Positions 45,172 through 53,636 of a DNA stretch of 64,000 nucleotides are shown here, one piece after another; positions within the stretch are counted from its first letter, which is position 1; each line of letters opens with the position of its first letter. The position numbers and the translations under genes were made by a program. The stretch is from positions 310,001 through 374,000 of the forward strand of contig JAEUTO010000010.1 of NCBI GenBank assembly GCA_016787785.1, written 5' to 3'. Below the pieces are notes generated by a model. The model saw nothing but the letters and a program-made list of their open reading frames with translations, searched no databases and was not told the DNA's origin. This DNA is from Bacteroidia bacterium (GTDB taxonomy: Bacteria > Bacteroidota > Bacteroidia > B-17B0 > Aurantibacillaceae).

Positions 45172-46716
45172 ATGAAAAAACTATTGGTATTAGCTTCATT
45201 CGTCGCTTTTGTTGCAGGTTGCAACAAACACGAAGCCGAATTGGTTGGTGTTGGTGGCCGTGAAAAATGGTTTCAACCAGACCCGTTTGGTACACTTTTC
45301 ATACCTATGGGAAGTTACCACATGGGACCCGATGATGAAGAAAACCCTATGGCTCACACCACTAAATCTAAAATGGTGTCGGTTCAGGCCTTTTATATTG
45401 ATGATGCTGAGATCTCAAACAATGAGTACCGCCAATTCGTTTATTGGGTGCGCGACTCTATAGCCCGTAAACTATTAGCTTTCGGTTCTAACGGAGATGC
45501 AGAAGATTTCCAGATCTCTCAAGATGACTTCCTTGCAATGTGGCCTATATATAAAGGTGATAACAACTTACAGGATCCATATATTAACTGGGAACAAAAG
45601 ATCAATTGGAATAGTGATGATGATGATTACAGAGCAGATCTTCAACCAATGTATCTTCCTGAAGGTGAGCGTTTTTATAACCGTAAGGAAATTGATGCCC
45701 GTAAATTGAACTACGAATATTATAGAATTGATATCCGTTTAGCTGCTTCTAAATCAAACCGTTTTTTACCAAATAAATCACCCGATATTCAGGATGCTGC
45801 GCATGATTACAAAAAAGCAGACTATATGAACGGTGTTACTTTAAATGATGGTCAAAACGGTGCGCCGGGCTCTCCCTCATCTTTAGTAGGTGATCCTTCA
45901 AAAGACAGTAAAGTTTTAGGTACTTATAATGTAAAAGATCAGGTTTCTGTTGGACAAGGTAATTATGTGCCAAGAGAGCGTAAAGGTGTTGACCGTTCGG
46001 TATTTATCTTAAAAGACATTATTAATGTATACCCTGATACATTAGCTTGGGTACATGATTATACTTATTCATTTAATGAGCCATTAACTAATATGTATTT
46101 CTGGCATCCGGCTTACGACGATTATCCGGTAGTTGGTCTTACCTGGAAACAAGTGCGTGCATTCTCTATCTGGCGCTCGTTATTATTAAATAATTATTTG
46201 ATCGGTACTGGTCAAACGATCGTTAACGATTTCCGTTTACCAACTGAAAGTGAGTGGGAATACGCTGCTCGTGGTGGTCTTGATAAATCTCCATACCCTT
46301 GGGGCGGTCCTTACATTCGTAACTCACGTGGTTGTTTCTTAGGTAACTTTAAACCAATGCGTGGTTCTTACATCGATGACGGTGGTTTCCACTCGGTTTA
46401 TATTTATTCTTACAATCCTAACGATTACGGTTTATATTGTATGGCCGGTAACGTTTCAGAGTGGACAAGTAATGCATATGATGAGTCGGCTTACGATTTT
46501 CAACATGACTTAAACCCTGATTATGTTTACGAAGCGCAGGATAAAGATGCAAACGTTTTAAAACGTAAAGTAATACGCGGTGGAAGCTGGAAAGATGTTG
46601 GTTATTACTTACAAACAAGTGCCCGTACCTATGAGTACCAGGATACAGCAAAATGTTATGTTGGATTCAGGAACGTAATGACCTATTTAGGTCGTGCAAA
46701 AGGTGACGATATTTAA
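45172..46716 (+). CDS. gldK: T9SS ring lipoprotein GldK (PorK)
   Basis: A 514-residue outer-membrane lipoprotein that forms the periplasmic ring of the T9SS with GldN. The lipoprotein signal is LASFVAFVAGCNKHE. The body is a formylglycine-generating-enzyme-like (SUMF1) fold: FIPMGSYHMGPDDEENP near the start, AFYIDDAEISNNEYRQF, then VVGLTWKQVRAFSIWR, FRLPTESEWEYAARGG, GLYCMAGNVSEWTS and VIRGGSWKD. It is longer than related SUMF1 proteins because of an insert of about 150 residues (about 110-270). It is the first gene of gldKLMN. Confidence 0.96.
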   Translation: MKKLLVLASFVAFVAGCNKHEAELVGVGGREKWFQPDPFGTLFIPMGSYHMGPDDEENPMAHTTKSKMVSVQAFYIDDAEISNNEYRQFVYWVRDSIARKLLAFGSNGDAEDFQISQDDFLAMWPIYKGDNNLQDPYINWEQKINWNSDDDDYRADLQPMYLPEGERFYNRKEIDARKLNYEYYRIDIRLAASKSNRFLPNKSPDIQDAAHDYKKADYMNGVTLNDGQNGAPGSPSSLVGDPSKDSKVLGTYNVKDQVSVGQGNYVPRERKGVDRSVFILKDIINVYPDTLAWVHDYTYSFNEPLTNMYFWHPAYDDYPVVGLTWKQVRAFSIWRSLLLNNYLIGTGQTIVNDFRLPTESEWEYAARGGLDKSPYPWGGPYIRNSRGCFLGNFKPMRGSYIDDGGFHSVYIYSYNPNDYGLYCMAGNVSEWTSNAYDESAYDFQHDLNPDYVYEAQDKDANVLKRKVIRGGSWKDVGYYLQTSARTYEYQDTAKCYVGFRNVMTYLGRAKGDDI

Positions 46717-46719
46717 TAG

Positions 46720-46780
46720 AAAACACAAAAACAACAAATAAACACAACTAACACAAACACTAACACACAAACACAAAACA
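46720..46780 (+). promoter_or_regulatory. A/C-rich leader in front of gldL
   Basis: The roughly 60 bases between gldK and gldL are almost only A and C, with three T and no G before the final CAGCT. A run of ACACAAACAC-type units results. There is no Shine-Dalgarno sequence. Such an unstructured leader may help ribosome loading, but this is inference. Confidence 0.4.
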
Positions 46781-46783
46781 GCT

Positions 46784-47578
46784 ATGAGTAAATTAGGAAA
46801 AGTAAAAGGATTCAAGAGGTTCGTACACGTTGCTTCATGCCTTGGAGCGTCTATCGTTATTTTAGGAGCTCTATTTAAAATTATGCACTGGCCACTCTGT
46901 AATGAGATGCTAATTGTTGGATTAAGTACAGAAGCATTCTTATTCTGTTTATTTGCTTCCGATATTCCTCATGAAGAAGTTGATTGGACGTTGGCTTATC
47001 CTGAATTAGCAGGTATGGGTGGTGCTGTTGAATTAGAAGAAGAAAAAAGTAATTTACCTATAACAGAACAATTAGACAATTTATTAGCTGATGCTAAGAT
47101 CGGTCCTGAATTGATCGAAAGTTTAGGAGCTGGTATGCGTGCAATTGGTGATAATGCTACAAAAATGGCAGATATCAGCAACGCAACTGTTGCAACTAAC
47201 GAATACGTTGATAACGTTAAAAAAGCATCTAGCAGTGTTTCTACATTAGCCGATACTTACAAAAGTGCTGCTAATTCAATTGCTAGCTTAGCTGAGTCAA
47301 ATGACGCTGGTCACTCTATTGGTGATTCATTAAATAAAGTTTCTAAAAACCTATCTGCTTTAAATGCAACTTACGAACTGCAATTACAAGGTAGCAAAAC
47401 TCACTTAGATGCTACTACGAAGTTCTACGATGGTTTACACGATCTAATGAAAAACTTACACGATTCTGTGGATGATACTAAAAAATATCGTCAAGAGATG
47501 TCACAGTTATCTACTAACTTAACTGCCTTAAACACTGTTTATGGTAATATGTTAAGTGCTATGAACTTTAATAAATAG
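46784..47578 (+). CDS. gldL: T9SS motor inner-membrane protein GldL (PorL)
   Basis: A 264-residue inner-membrane protein that with GldM forms the proton-driven motor of the T9SS and gliding. Two transmembrane segments lie near residues 15-35 (VASCLGASIVILGALF) and 45-60 (LIVGLSTEAFLFCLFA), with the family motif KIMHWPLCNEML between them, including the functionally expected acidic Glu. The remainder is a long cytoplasmic helical tail. It lies 67 bases after gldK and 79 bases before gldM. Confidence 0.95.
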   Translation: MSKLGKVKGFKRFVHVASCLGASIVILGALFKIMHWPLCNEMLIVGLSTEAFLFCLFASDIPHEEVDWTLAYPELAGMGGAVELEEEKSNLPITEQLDNLLADAKIGPELIESLGAGMRAIGDNATKMADISNATVATNEYVDNVKKASSSVSTLADTYKSAANSIASLAESNDAGHSIGDSLNKVSKNLSALNATYELQLQGSKTHLDATTKFYDGLHDLMKNLHDSVDDTKKYRQEMSQLSTNLTALNTVYGNMLSAMNFNK

Positions 47579-47657
47579 TTCAAAACTGTAACTTAATCAA
47601 AAGTTAGTATTATTAATTATTATATTGTTTAACAACAAATAAAACACACATTTTACA

Positions 47658-49289
47658 ATGGCAGGCGGAAAAGAAACCCCAAGACAGAAGATGATCGGTA
47701 TGATGTACCTCGTACTAACCGCACTTCTGGCTATGAACGTTTCAAAACAAATATTAAAGGGTTATGTTACCGTTAACGAAAGTTTGGTAAAAAGCCGCGA
47801 GAATCTAGCAGAGAACAACAAACGTGTAACAGAATCGTTTGAACATACCATTAATGGTAATCCTGCTGCAGCTGGCTACTTCGAAAAAGCAAAAGAAGCT
47901 CAGAAACTATTAAAGGACATGGAAACCTATGTTGATCAGGTTAAACTTAATGTTGTTAAAGAATCTGAAGGAACACTTAAACCAGATACAGTTAATTTAA
48001 AATACGCTCAAAGGCTCGATAATTATGATGATCCTTCACGTGTTTTAGGTGTTGCTGAGCCGGGTGCCATTGTTGGCGGCCCTCTTAGCGCTCAAGAATT
48101 AAAAGGTAAAATGGATAAACTTGTTTCAAGTTTGATAAGCATGCTAGATCAAATGCAAACGAATCCTAAAACCAAATTATTAGGCGATGATTATGAGTCT
48201 TTAAAAAGAAAGATAAATGCTCTTAAACCTGTTAGTTCTGGTGCAAAAGAAGATGGTGTTGTAATGACATGGGAAGTTGAGAACTTCTATCACTTACCAA
48301 TGGCTGCGGTTGTTTGTAATTTCAACAAAATGGCTGCTGATCTAAAAAACACTGAGGCTGAATTATTAAATATCTTCTCTGGTGCAAGTGGTAAATTAGC
48401 TATCAAATTTGATAAATTATCTGCAAAGGTAATTGCTCCTTCTTCTTATATCCAAGCTGGTCAACCTTACACAGCTGATATATTCTTAGCAGCTTCATCA
48501 AGCGCAATGACTGCAGATCAAATGCAGGTTTTAATTGGTGCTGATTCTGTTACTGCCGCAGGTGGAACTCCGGTTCCTATCGAAGGTGGTATGGGTAAGT
48601 ACACAGTTAATACTGGCGGACAAGGTGAACAAAAGATTAGCGGTATCATCAAGTTTAAAAAACCTGATGGAAGTTATGAGAACTATCCTTGGCATGCGGC
48701 TTATATGGTTGCTGCTCCTGCTGTAGCTGTTCAGTTAACAAAAATGAATGTAATGTATATTGGTGTTGATAATCCTATCATGGTTTCAGCTGCCGGTGTT
48801 TCTCCAACAGATCTACAAGTTAACATCTCTGGTTGCGGTGCAACCAAAACAGGTGGTAACGGTAAATTCATTGTTAGAGCTACCAGCCCTGGTACTTGTA
48901 TGGTAAGTGTATCTGCCAAAGGTAAATCTCAAGGTCCTCCTCAACCAGTTCGTGTGAAGAAAATTCCAGATCCGGTTGCAAAAGTGGGTGGTAAAACTGG
49001 TAACGTTGAGGTTAAGAAAGTTGAGTTAGGTCAAATTGGTGGTGTTGGTGCTGAATTAGCAGGTTTTGACTTTGATGCTAAATTCGTTGTTATCTCATTC
49101 GAATTAAGTGCTGTTGTTAAAGGTGCTTTAAAATCTGTTGCCTGTGCAGGTAATAGTGTAAACTCCGAAGCAAGAGGTATTCTAAGTTCTGCAGGGGTTG
49201 GAAGTAAAATTTTCTTTGAAAACGTTAAAGCTAAAGGTCCTGATGGAACCATCAGAAATATACCCGGTGTAACATTAAAAGTAAAATAA
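47658..49289 (+). CDS. gldM: T9SS motor protein GldM (PorM)
   Basis: A 543-residue protein with one transmembrane segment near the N-terminus (MMYLVLTALLAMNVS, preceded by AGGKETPRQKMIG) and a long periplasmic part that links the inner-membrane motor to the GldK/GldN ring. The periplasmic part has a helical region (about 40-220) and then beta domains with VAAPAVAVQLTKMNVMYIGV and the C-terminal domain ending VPGVTLKVK-like (IPGVTLKVK). Length is close to that of known GldM. gldN starts one base after its stop codon. Confidence 0.95.
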   Translation: MAGGKETPRQKMIGMMYLVLTALLAMNVSKQILKGYVTVNESLVKSRENLAENNKRVTESFEHTINGNPAAAGYFEKAKEAQKLLKDMETYVDQVKLNVVKESEGTLKPDTVNLKYAQRLDNYDDPSRVLGVAEPGAIVGGPLSAQELKGKMDKLVSSLISMLDQMQTNPKTKLLGDDYESLKRKINALKPVSSGAKEDGVVMTWEVENFYHLPMAAVVCNFNKMAADLKNTEAELLNIFSGASGKLAIKFDKLSAKVIAPSSYIQAGQPYTADIFLAASSSAMTADQMQVLIGADSVTAAGGTPVPIEGGMGKYTVNTGGQGEQKISGIIKFKKPDGSYENYPWHAAYMVAAPAVAVQLTKMNVMYIGVDNPIMVSAAGVSPTDLQVNISGCGATKTGGNGKFIVRATSPGTCMVSVSAKGKSQGPPQPVRVKKIPDPVAKVGGKTGNVEVKKVELGQIGGVGAELAGFDFDAKFVVISFELSAVVKGALKSVACAGNSVNSEARGILSSAGVGSKIFFENVKAKGPDGTIRNIPGVTLKVK

Positions 49290-49290
49290 T

Positions 49291-50127
49291 ATGAAAAATC
49301 TATTTTTTGCCATATTAACAGTTCTATCATTAGCAGCATCTGCTCAGCAAGGTGTATTTCAGCCTGGCGACTATAAAGATGGTATCTATGATAAAGAAAA
49401 CGCAGTAAATCGTCGTTTCATTCCATACACACACCTTCGCGAAGGAGATGTTACATGGGAAAAACGTGTTTGGCGCGATGTTGATATGCGCGAGAAATTA
49501 AACCAACCATTGTATTATCCGGTTGAGTTTGTAACAGGTAGAATGTCACTTTTCCAAGTATTGGCTAAGTATATTTTACAAGGACAAGTTATTGCTTTTA
49601 ATGACGAGGAATTTCAAATTCCTTTAGAATTATCTGCTATCAGAGACAAACTGAAAAAATGCGACTCTGCCGATCAAACTTCTTATACTCCGGAAGGGGA
49701 AGAGGTGGTTATTAAAATTTTCCAATGCGACTCTTTAAGTATCTTAAGAAATATTCGTTCTTACAGGTTAAAGGAAGATTGGTTCTTTGATAAACAAAAA
49801 TCGGTTTTAGAGGTGCGTATCATCGGAATGGGTATTTATACTTATGATGAGGAAAAAGAAGCGATGAGAGAGCAATTTTGGGTGTATTTCCCATCATGTC
49901 GTCCGTTCTTTGCCAAGCATGAAGTATTTAATACTAAAAATGATAGTGAGCGTAGAACTTTTGAAGACATATTTTGGAAACGACAGTTTGCAAGTACCAT
50001 TACCAAAGAGACCAACGTTTATGGTAGAAATATAAACGAGTACTCGAGAGGTATAGATGCTTTACTCGAATCTGACCGTATCAAAATGGATATTTTCAGA
50101 TGGGAACACGATCTATGGCATTTTTAA
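49291..50127 (+). CDS. gldN: T9SS ring protein GldN (PorN)
   Basis: A 278-residue periplasmic protein that forms the ring complex with GldK. It has a signal peptide (FAILTVLSLAASAQQ), then DVTWEKRVWRDVDMREKLNQ and PLYYPVEF, both typical of GldN/PorN, and EDIFWKRQFAS with YGRNINEY further on. It is the last gene of gldKLMN, one base after gldM, and is followed by a terminator. Confidence 0.95.
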   Translation: MKNLFFAILTVLSLAASAQQGVFQPGDYKDGIYDKENAVNRRFIPYTHLREGDVTWEKRVWRDVDMREKLNQPLYYPVEFVTGRMSLFQVLAKYILQGQVIAFNDEEFQIPLELSAIRDKLKKCDSADQTSYTPEGEEVVIKIFQCDSLSILRNIRSYRLKEDWFFDKQKSVLEVRIIGMGIYTYDEEKEAMREQFWVYFPSCRPFFAKHEVFNTKNDSERRTFEDIFWKRQFASTITKETNVYGRNINEYSRGIDALLESDRIKMDIFRWEHDLWHF

Positions 50128-50146
50128 TTTAACCTAAAAAGTAGTT

Positions 50147-50176
50147 AAAACCCTTCAGTTTACTGAGGGGTTTTTT
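50147..50176 (+). terminator. Intrinsic terminator of the gldKLMN operon
   Basis: AAAACCCTTCAG (50147-50158) pairs with CTGAGGGGTTTT (50163-50174), one G-U pair, around a TTTA loop, followed by a T run. It lies 20 bases after the gldN stop codon. Confidence 0.88.
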
Positions 50177-50221
50177 GTTGTTAAAAATTCTAAAACAAAT
50201 TCAATTAACTTAAAGCTTTGG

Positions 50222-50229
50222 TATATTTG
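50222..50229 (+). promoter_or_regulatory. Putative -7 box of the TlpA-like gene
   Basis: TATATTTG, an exact TANNTTTG box, lies 20 bases upstream of the ATG at 50249. At 19 bases further upstream there is TTC rather than TTG. Confidence 0.5.
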
Positions 50230-50248
50230 TTGTATTACACTATTTATC

Positions 50249-51370
50249 ATGAAAAAACTTCTCATTCTTATTCCGTTTTTAAGCTTTTCTTTTGCAATTG
50301 CTCAAAAACAAAGTCAGCCAAAAACATTTCCTGTTAAAATAGATGGAACGATCCGTAACTATACCGGCAAAACAATATATCTTCACCACAAATGGGATGA
50401 AAAGGATTTTACTGATTCTGCAAAGGTTATAAACGGCAAATTTACTTTTAACACCAAAAGTGTTGACCCGAATATGTTTTGGTTCACCACTACCAGCAAT
50501 ATCAATGAGCAACCTAACTATATCTTTTTTGCAGATGCCGATCCTTTAAAAGCAAATTTAGTTGGAGATTCTTTGATCTACTCAACAGTTTCAGGTGGCC
50601 AAACCCAAAAAGATTATTTACAGTATCGTTTTATGATAAACGATTTTGTATCGCAACAACAACAAATGCAGGCAGATTATAACACCGCTTCTCAAACTGG
50701 CGATTATAACGCTATGAATAAGATCAAGGACGACTTTCAGGGATTGAACACTAAATTCATCGACGGCCTGAAGAACTTCATTAAAACGCATCCAAAGTCA
50801 GCAGTAAGTGGTTTTATAATTTATAATGATTTCAATAACCCCAACATTCCAATGGAAACTGTTATTGAGTCCTTAACTTATATTGATAAAAGTATTGAGA
50901 ACACTAAATTCATTAAGTTGGCTACAAAGCGTGTGGATGCTGTTAAAGGCACTATGATCGGTAACAAAGCCACAAACTTCTCTCAAGCCTCGCCTGAAGG
51001 AAAAGCGATCAACTTAACAGATTTTAAAGGTAAATATGTTCTGGTTGATTTTTGGGCCAGTTGGTGCGGTCCTTGCCGCCAAGAGAATCCGAACGTTGTA
51101 GCTGCCTATAATCGTTTTAAAGATAAAGGCTTTACAGTATTAGGCGTTTCTTTCGATTCAAACAAAGATGCCTGGTTAGCCGCCATTAAAAAAGATAATT
51201 TAACCTGGCCACACGTTAGTGATCTTAAAGGTTGGGGTAACGAAGCAGGCAAGATCTATAGCATTACCAGTATTCCGCAAAATTTATTGTTAGATAAAGA
51301 AGGTAAGATCGTGGCTAAAAATCTACGTGGCCCGGCACTTGACGAAAAATTAGCTGAGCTAATTAAATAG
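50249..51370 (+). CDS. Secreted TlpA-like thioredoxin with DUF4369-type N-terminal domain
   Basis: A 373-residue exported protein with a signal peptide (FLSFSFAIAQ). An N-terminal beta domain (about 25-110, with DGTIRNYTGKTIYLHHKW) resembles DUF4369. A helical linker is next, and then a thioredoxin domain at about 235-373. The redox motif is WASWCGPCRQEN, and ITSIPQNLLLD carries the cis-Pro. This design is common in Bacteroidota and serves thiol-disulfide exchange outside the cytoplasm. The exact partner is unknown. It lies between the T9SS core genes and folding factors, which fits a role in maturing envelope proteins. Confidence 0.9.
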   Translation: MKKLLILIPFLSFSFAIAQKQSQPKTFPVKIDGTIRNYTGKTIYLHHKWDEKDFTDSAKVINGKFTFNTKSVDPNMFWFTTTSNINEQPNYIFFADADPLKANLVGDSLIYSTVSGGQTQKDYLQYRFMINDFVSQQQQMQADYNTASQTGDYNAMNKIKDDFQGLNTKFIDGLKNFIKTHPKSAVSGFIIYNDFNNPNIPMETVIESLTYIDKSIENTKFIKLATKRVDAVKGTMIGNKATNFSQASPEGKAINLTDFKGKYVLVDFWASWCGPCRQENPNVVAAYNRFKDKGFTVLGVSFDSNKDAWLAAIKKDNLTWPHVSDLKGWGNEAGKIYSITSIPQNLLLDKEGKIVAKNLRGPALDEKLAELIK

Positions 51371-51391
51371 TCGTTTTTATCAAAAAAAAAC

Positions 51392-51399
51392 TAATTTTG
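51392..51399 (+). promoter_or_regulatory. Putative -7 box of the PPIase gene
   Basis: TAATTTTG, an exact TANNTTTG box, lies about 72 bases upstream of the PPIase ATG. No TTG is found at the canonical distance upstream. Confidence 0.4.
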
Positions 51400-51470
51400 C
51401 CTTGCAAATTTAATGTGTGTTTAATCATGCATAAAAATGGCCTTAAGTATAAAAAAATAAAAATCTGTAT

Positions 51471-53573
51471 ATGAAAATGAATAAAGTTGTTGCTGTTGCT
51501 TTAGCTCTTGGAGCATTTGTGAACTACAGTAAAGCACAAGAATCGGTTGTAATGACAATTAACGGTAAGCAAATTACTAAATCAGAATTTGAAGCTGTGT
51601 ATCGTAAGAACAACGGTAAAGAAGTAAATAACACTACAAAATCGGTTAACGAATACGTTGATCTTTTTTCGTTATTTAAAAGCAAAGTTTTTGAAGCAGA
51701 AAGTTTAGGCCTTGATACCTTAACCTCATTTAAAAATGAATTGGCTGGGTACCGTCGTCAGTTAGCGGCACCGTATCTTACCGATAAAAACACCAACGAA
51801 AACCTTTTGAACGAAGCATACGAACGTATGAAAACAGAAGTAAGGTCTAGCCACATTTTAGTTAGAATTGATGAAACAGCTTTACCAAAAGATACTTTAG
51901 AAGGTTGGACAAGAATTCATATTATTCGCAACGCAGTTCTTGGAAAATTACCTACCGCCGCAGAAATTGCTAACTATGAAAAACTATTAAAGAACCAATC
52001 GGAAGTTGCAAAAACACTTAAAGGAAAAGATAGCGCAATTTATAAAGCAAAATTAAATTCTGTAAGATATTTAGCAGACTATTACAAGAATGCTAAAGAT
52101 AAATTTATGGATATTGCTCCAAAAACAAGTGATGATCCTTCGGTAATTGATAACAAAGGCGATCTTAGTTACCGTTCTGCATTAGATCTGGTTTATCCTT
52201 TTGAGTCGGCAATGTATACAACAAAAATTGGCGATGTTAGCCCCGTTGTTAGAACACGTTTTGGCTACCATATTATTAAAGTTTACGAAAAACGTGATAG
52301 TCGTGGTGAGATCTTTGTTTCTCACATCATGGCCAAATTTGGTAAAGATGCAACCGAGCAGGATAAAACAAATGCAAAAACTAAAATTGATGAGATCTAC
52401 GGAAAGTTAAAAGGCGGGCAAAATTTTGAAGAATTAGCACGCCAGTTTAGTGATGATAAACAAACTTCAGATCGTGGTGGCCAATTGCAACCGTTTAAAA
52501 GCGGAAAATTACCTGCAGATTTTGAAGACGCAGCATTTAAATTAAATAAAAATGGAGATTATTCAGAACCGGTAAAAACGCAATACGGCTGGCATATTAT
52601 TAAACTTAACGAGAAAAAAGGAATACAATCGTTTAACGATGTAAAAGCTGAATTAAAAACGCGCGTGGCGCGCGATGGCCGTTCTCAAATGGGCAGAACC
52701 GCTTTGATAGAACGTGTTAAAAAAGAAAATAATTTTAAAGAGAATTTAGCTAATAGAGATGAGTTCAAAAAAGTAATGGATACAACATACTTGCAGGCAA
52801 CGTGGACAGCAGCAAGAGCTTCTAAGTTAGGTAATAAAGAGATCTTTAATTTAGGCGGTAAATCTTATACACAAAACGATTTCGCTAAATTCCTAGAAAC
52901 ACAAATGACATTCAGAAGCCCAACAGATGTTTACGAGATCATGAAAGGTATTTACAAAACATGGGTAGAAGAAAGTATTGTGAATTTTGAAGACACGCAA
53001 TTGGAAAAAAAATATGTTGACTTCAGAAATTTATTACGCGAATACCGCGACGGAATTTTACTTTTCGATCTTACAGATCAAAAAGTGTGGAGCAAAGCTG
53101 TTAAAGATACAAGCGGCTTAAAAGAATTTTACGAAAAGAACAAGAACAACTATCTGTGGGGAGATCGCGCCGACGTTACTACTTACAAATGTCTTAACGA
53201 AACCGTTGCAAAAGATGTAAGAAAAATGCTAAAAGCAGGTAAGTCAGAAAAAGAGATCACTGAAACCGTTAACAAACCTTCTCAATTAAATTTAAGCGTT
53301 GAGAATATAACCTATCTAAAAGGTGAGAACAAAAATGTGGATGAAAATTGGAAAGAAGGTGTTGTTGCAAAAAACATCAACGATGATAAGGAGAAAAAGA
53401 TCTTTGTAATTGTGGTTAACAAAATTTTACCTAAATCACCTAAAACATTGGCTGAAAGCCGTGGTATGGTAACTGCAGATTACCAAAATTATCTTGAAAA
53501 AGAATGGTTAGATTATTTGAAAAAGAAATATGTAGTTCAAGTAAACAAAGACGTGTTAAGCACAATTAAATAG
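51471..53573 (+). CDS. Periplasmic peptidyl-prolyl isomerase with two parvulin domains
   Basis: A 700-residue exported folding factor similar in design to SurA. The signal peptide is ALALGAFVNYSKAQ. A SurA-like N-terminal helical region precedes the first parvulin domain (RSSHILVRID near residue 124, FGYHIIKVYEKRD near 264), which is about 50 residues longer than normal because of a helical insert. The second parvulin domain is standard (VSHIMAKFG near 283, SDRGGQLQPF, and YGWHIIKLNEKKG near 371). About 300 further residues follow without a recognised domain. It should assist outer-membrane or secreted proteins. ATG at 51471 or 51477. Confidence 0.9.
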   Translation: MKMNKVVAVALALGAFVNYSKAQESVVMTINGKQITKSEFEAVYRKNNGKEVNNTTKSVNEYVDLFSLFKSKVFEAESLGLDTLTSFKNELAGYRRQLAAPYLTDKNTNENLLNEAYERMKTEVRSSHILVRIDETALPKDTLEGWTRIHIIRNAVLGKLPTAAEIANYEKLLKNQSEVAKTLKGKDSAIYKAKLNSVRYLADYYKNAKDKFMDIAPKTSDDPSVIDNKGDLSYRSALDLVYPFESAMYTTKIGDVSPVVRTRFGYHIIKVYEKRDSRGEIFVSHIMAKFGKDATEQDKTNAKTKIDEIYGKLKGGQNFEELARQFSDDKQTSDRGGQLQPFKSGKLPADFEDAAFKLNKNGDYSEPVKTQYGWHIIKLNEKKGIQSFNDVKAELKTRVARDGRSQMGRTALIERVKKENNFKENLANRDEFKKVMDTTYLQATWTAARASKLGNKEIFNLGGKSYTQNDFAKFLETQMTFRSPTDVYEIMKGIYKTWVEESIVNFEDTQLEKKYVDFRNLLREYRDGILLFDLTDQKVWSKAVKDTSGLKEFYEKNKNNYLWGDRADVTTYKCLNETVAKDVRKMLKAGKSEKEITETVNKPSQLNLSVENITYLKGENKNVDENWKEGVVAKNINDDKEKKIFVIVVNKILPKSPKTLAESRGMVTADYQNYLEKEWLDYLKKKYVVQVNKDVLSTIK

Positions 53574-53591
53574 AACTCCAAAAAAATTATT

Positions 53592-53632
53592 AGCCGACTG
53601 TCTTACAAATAAAAGCAGTCGGCTTTTTTTTT
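53592..53632 (+). terminator. Intrinsic terminator ending four bases before the next ATG
   Basis: AGCCGACTG (53592-53600) pairs with CAGTCGGCT (53615-53623), followed by nine T residues to 53632. It ends PPIase transcription. The next gene's ATG is at 53637, so its transcript depends on readthrough or on a start within this structure. Confidence 0.88.
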
Positions 53633-53636
53633 ACAC

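Noticed and set aside
46720-46780. A/C-rich stretch as a tandem repeat or CRISPR-like array
   Set aside because: Units are irregular, with no constant repeat length or spacers.
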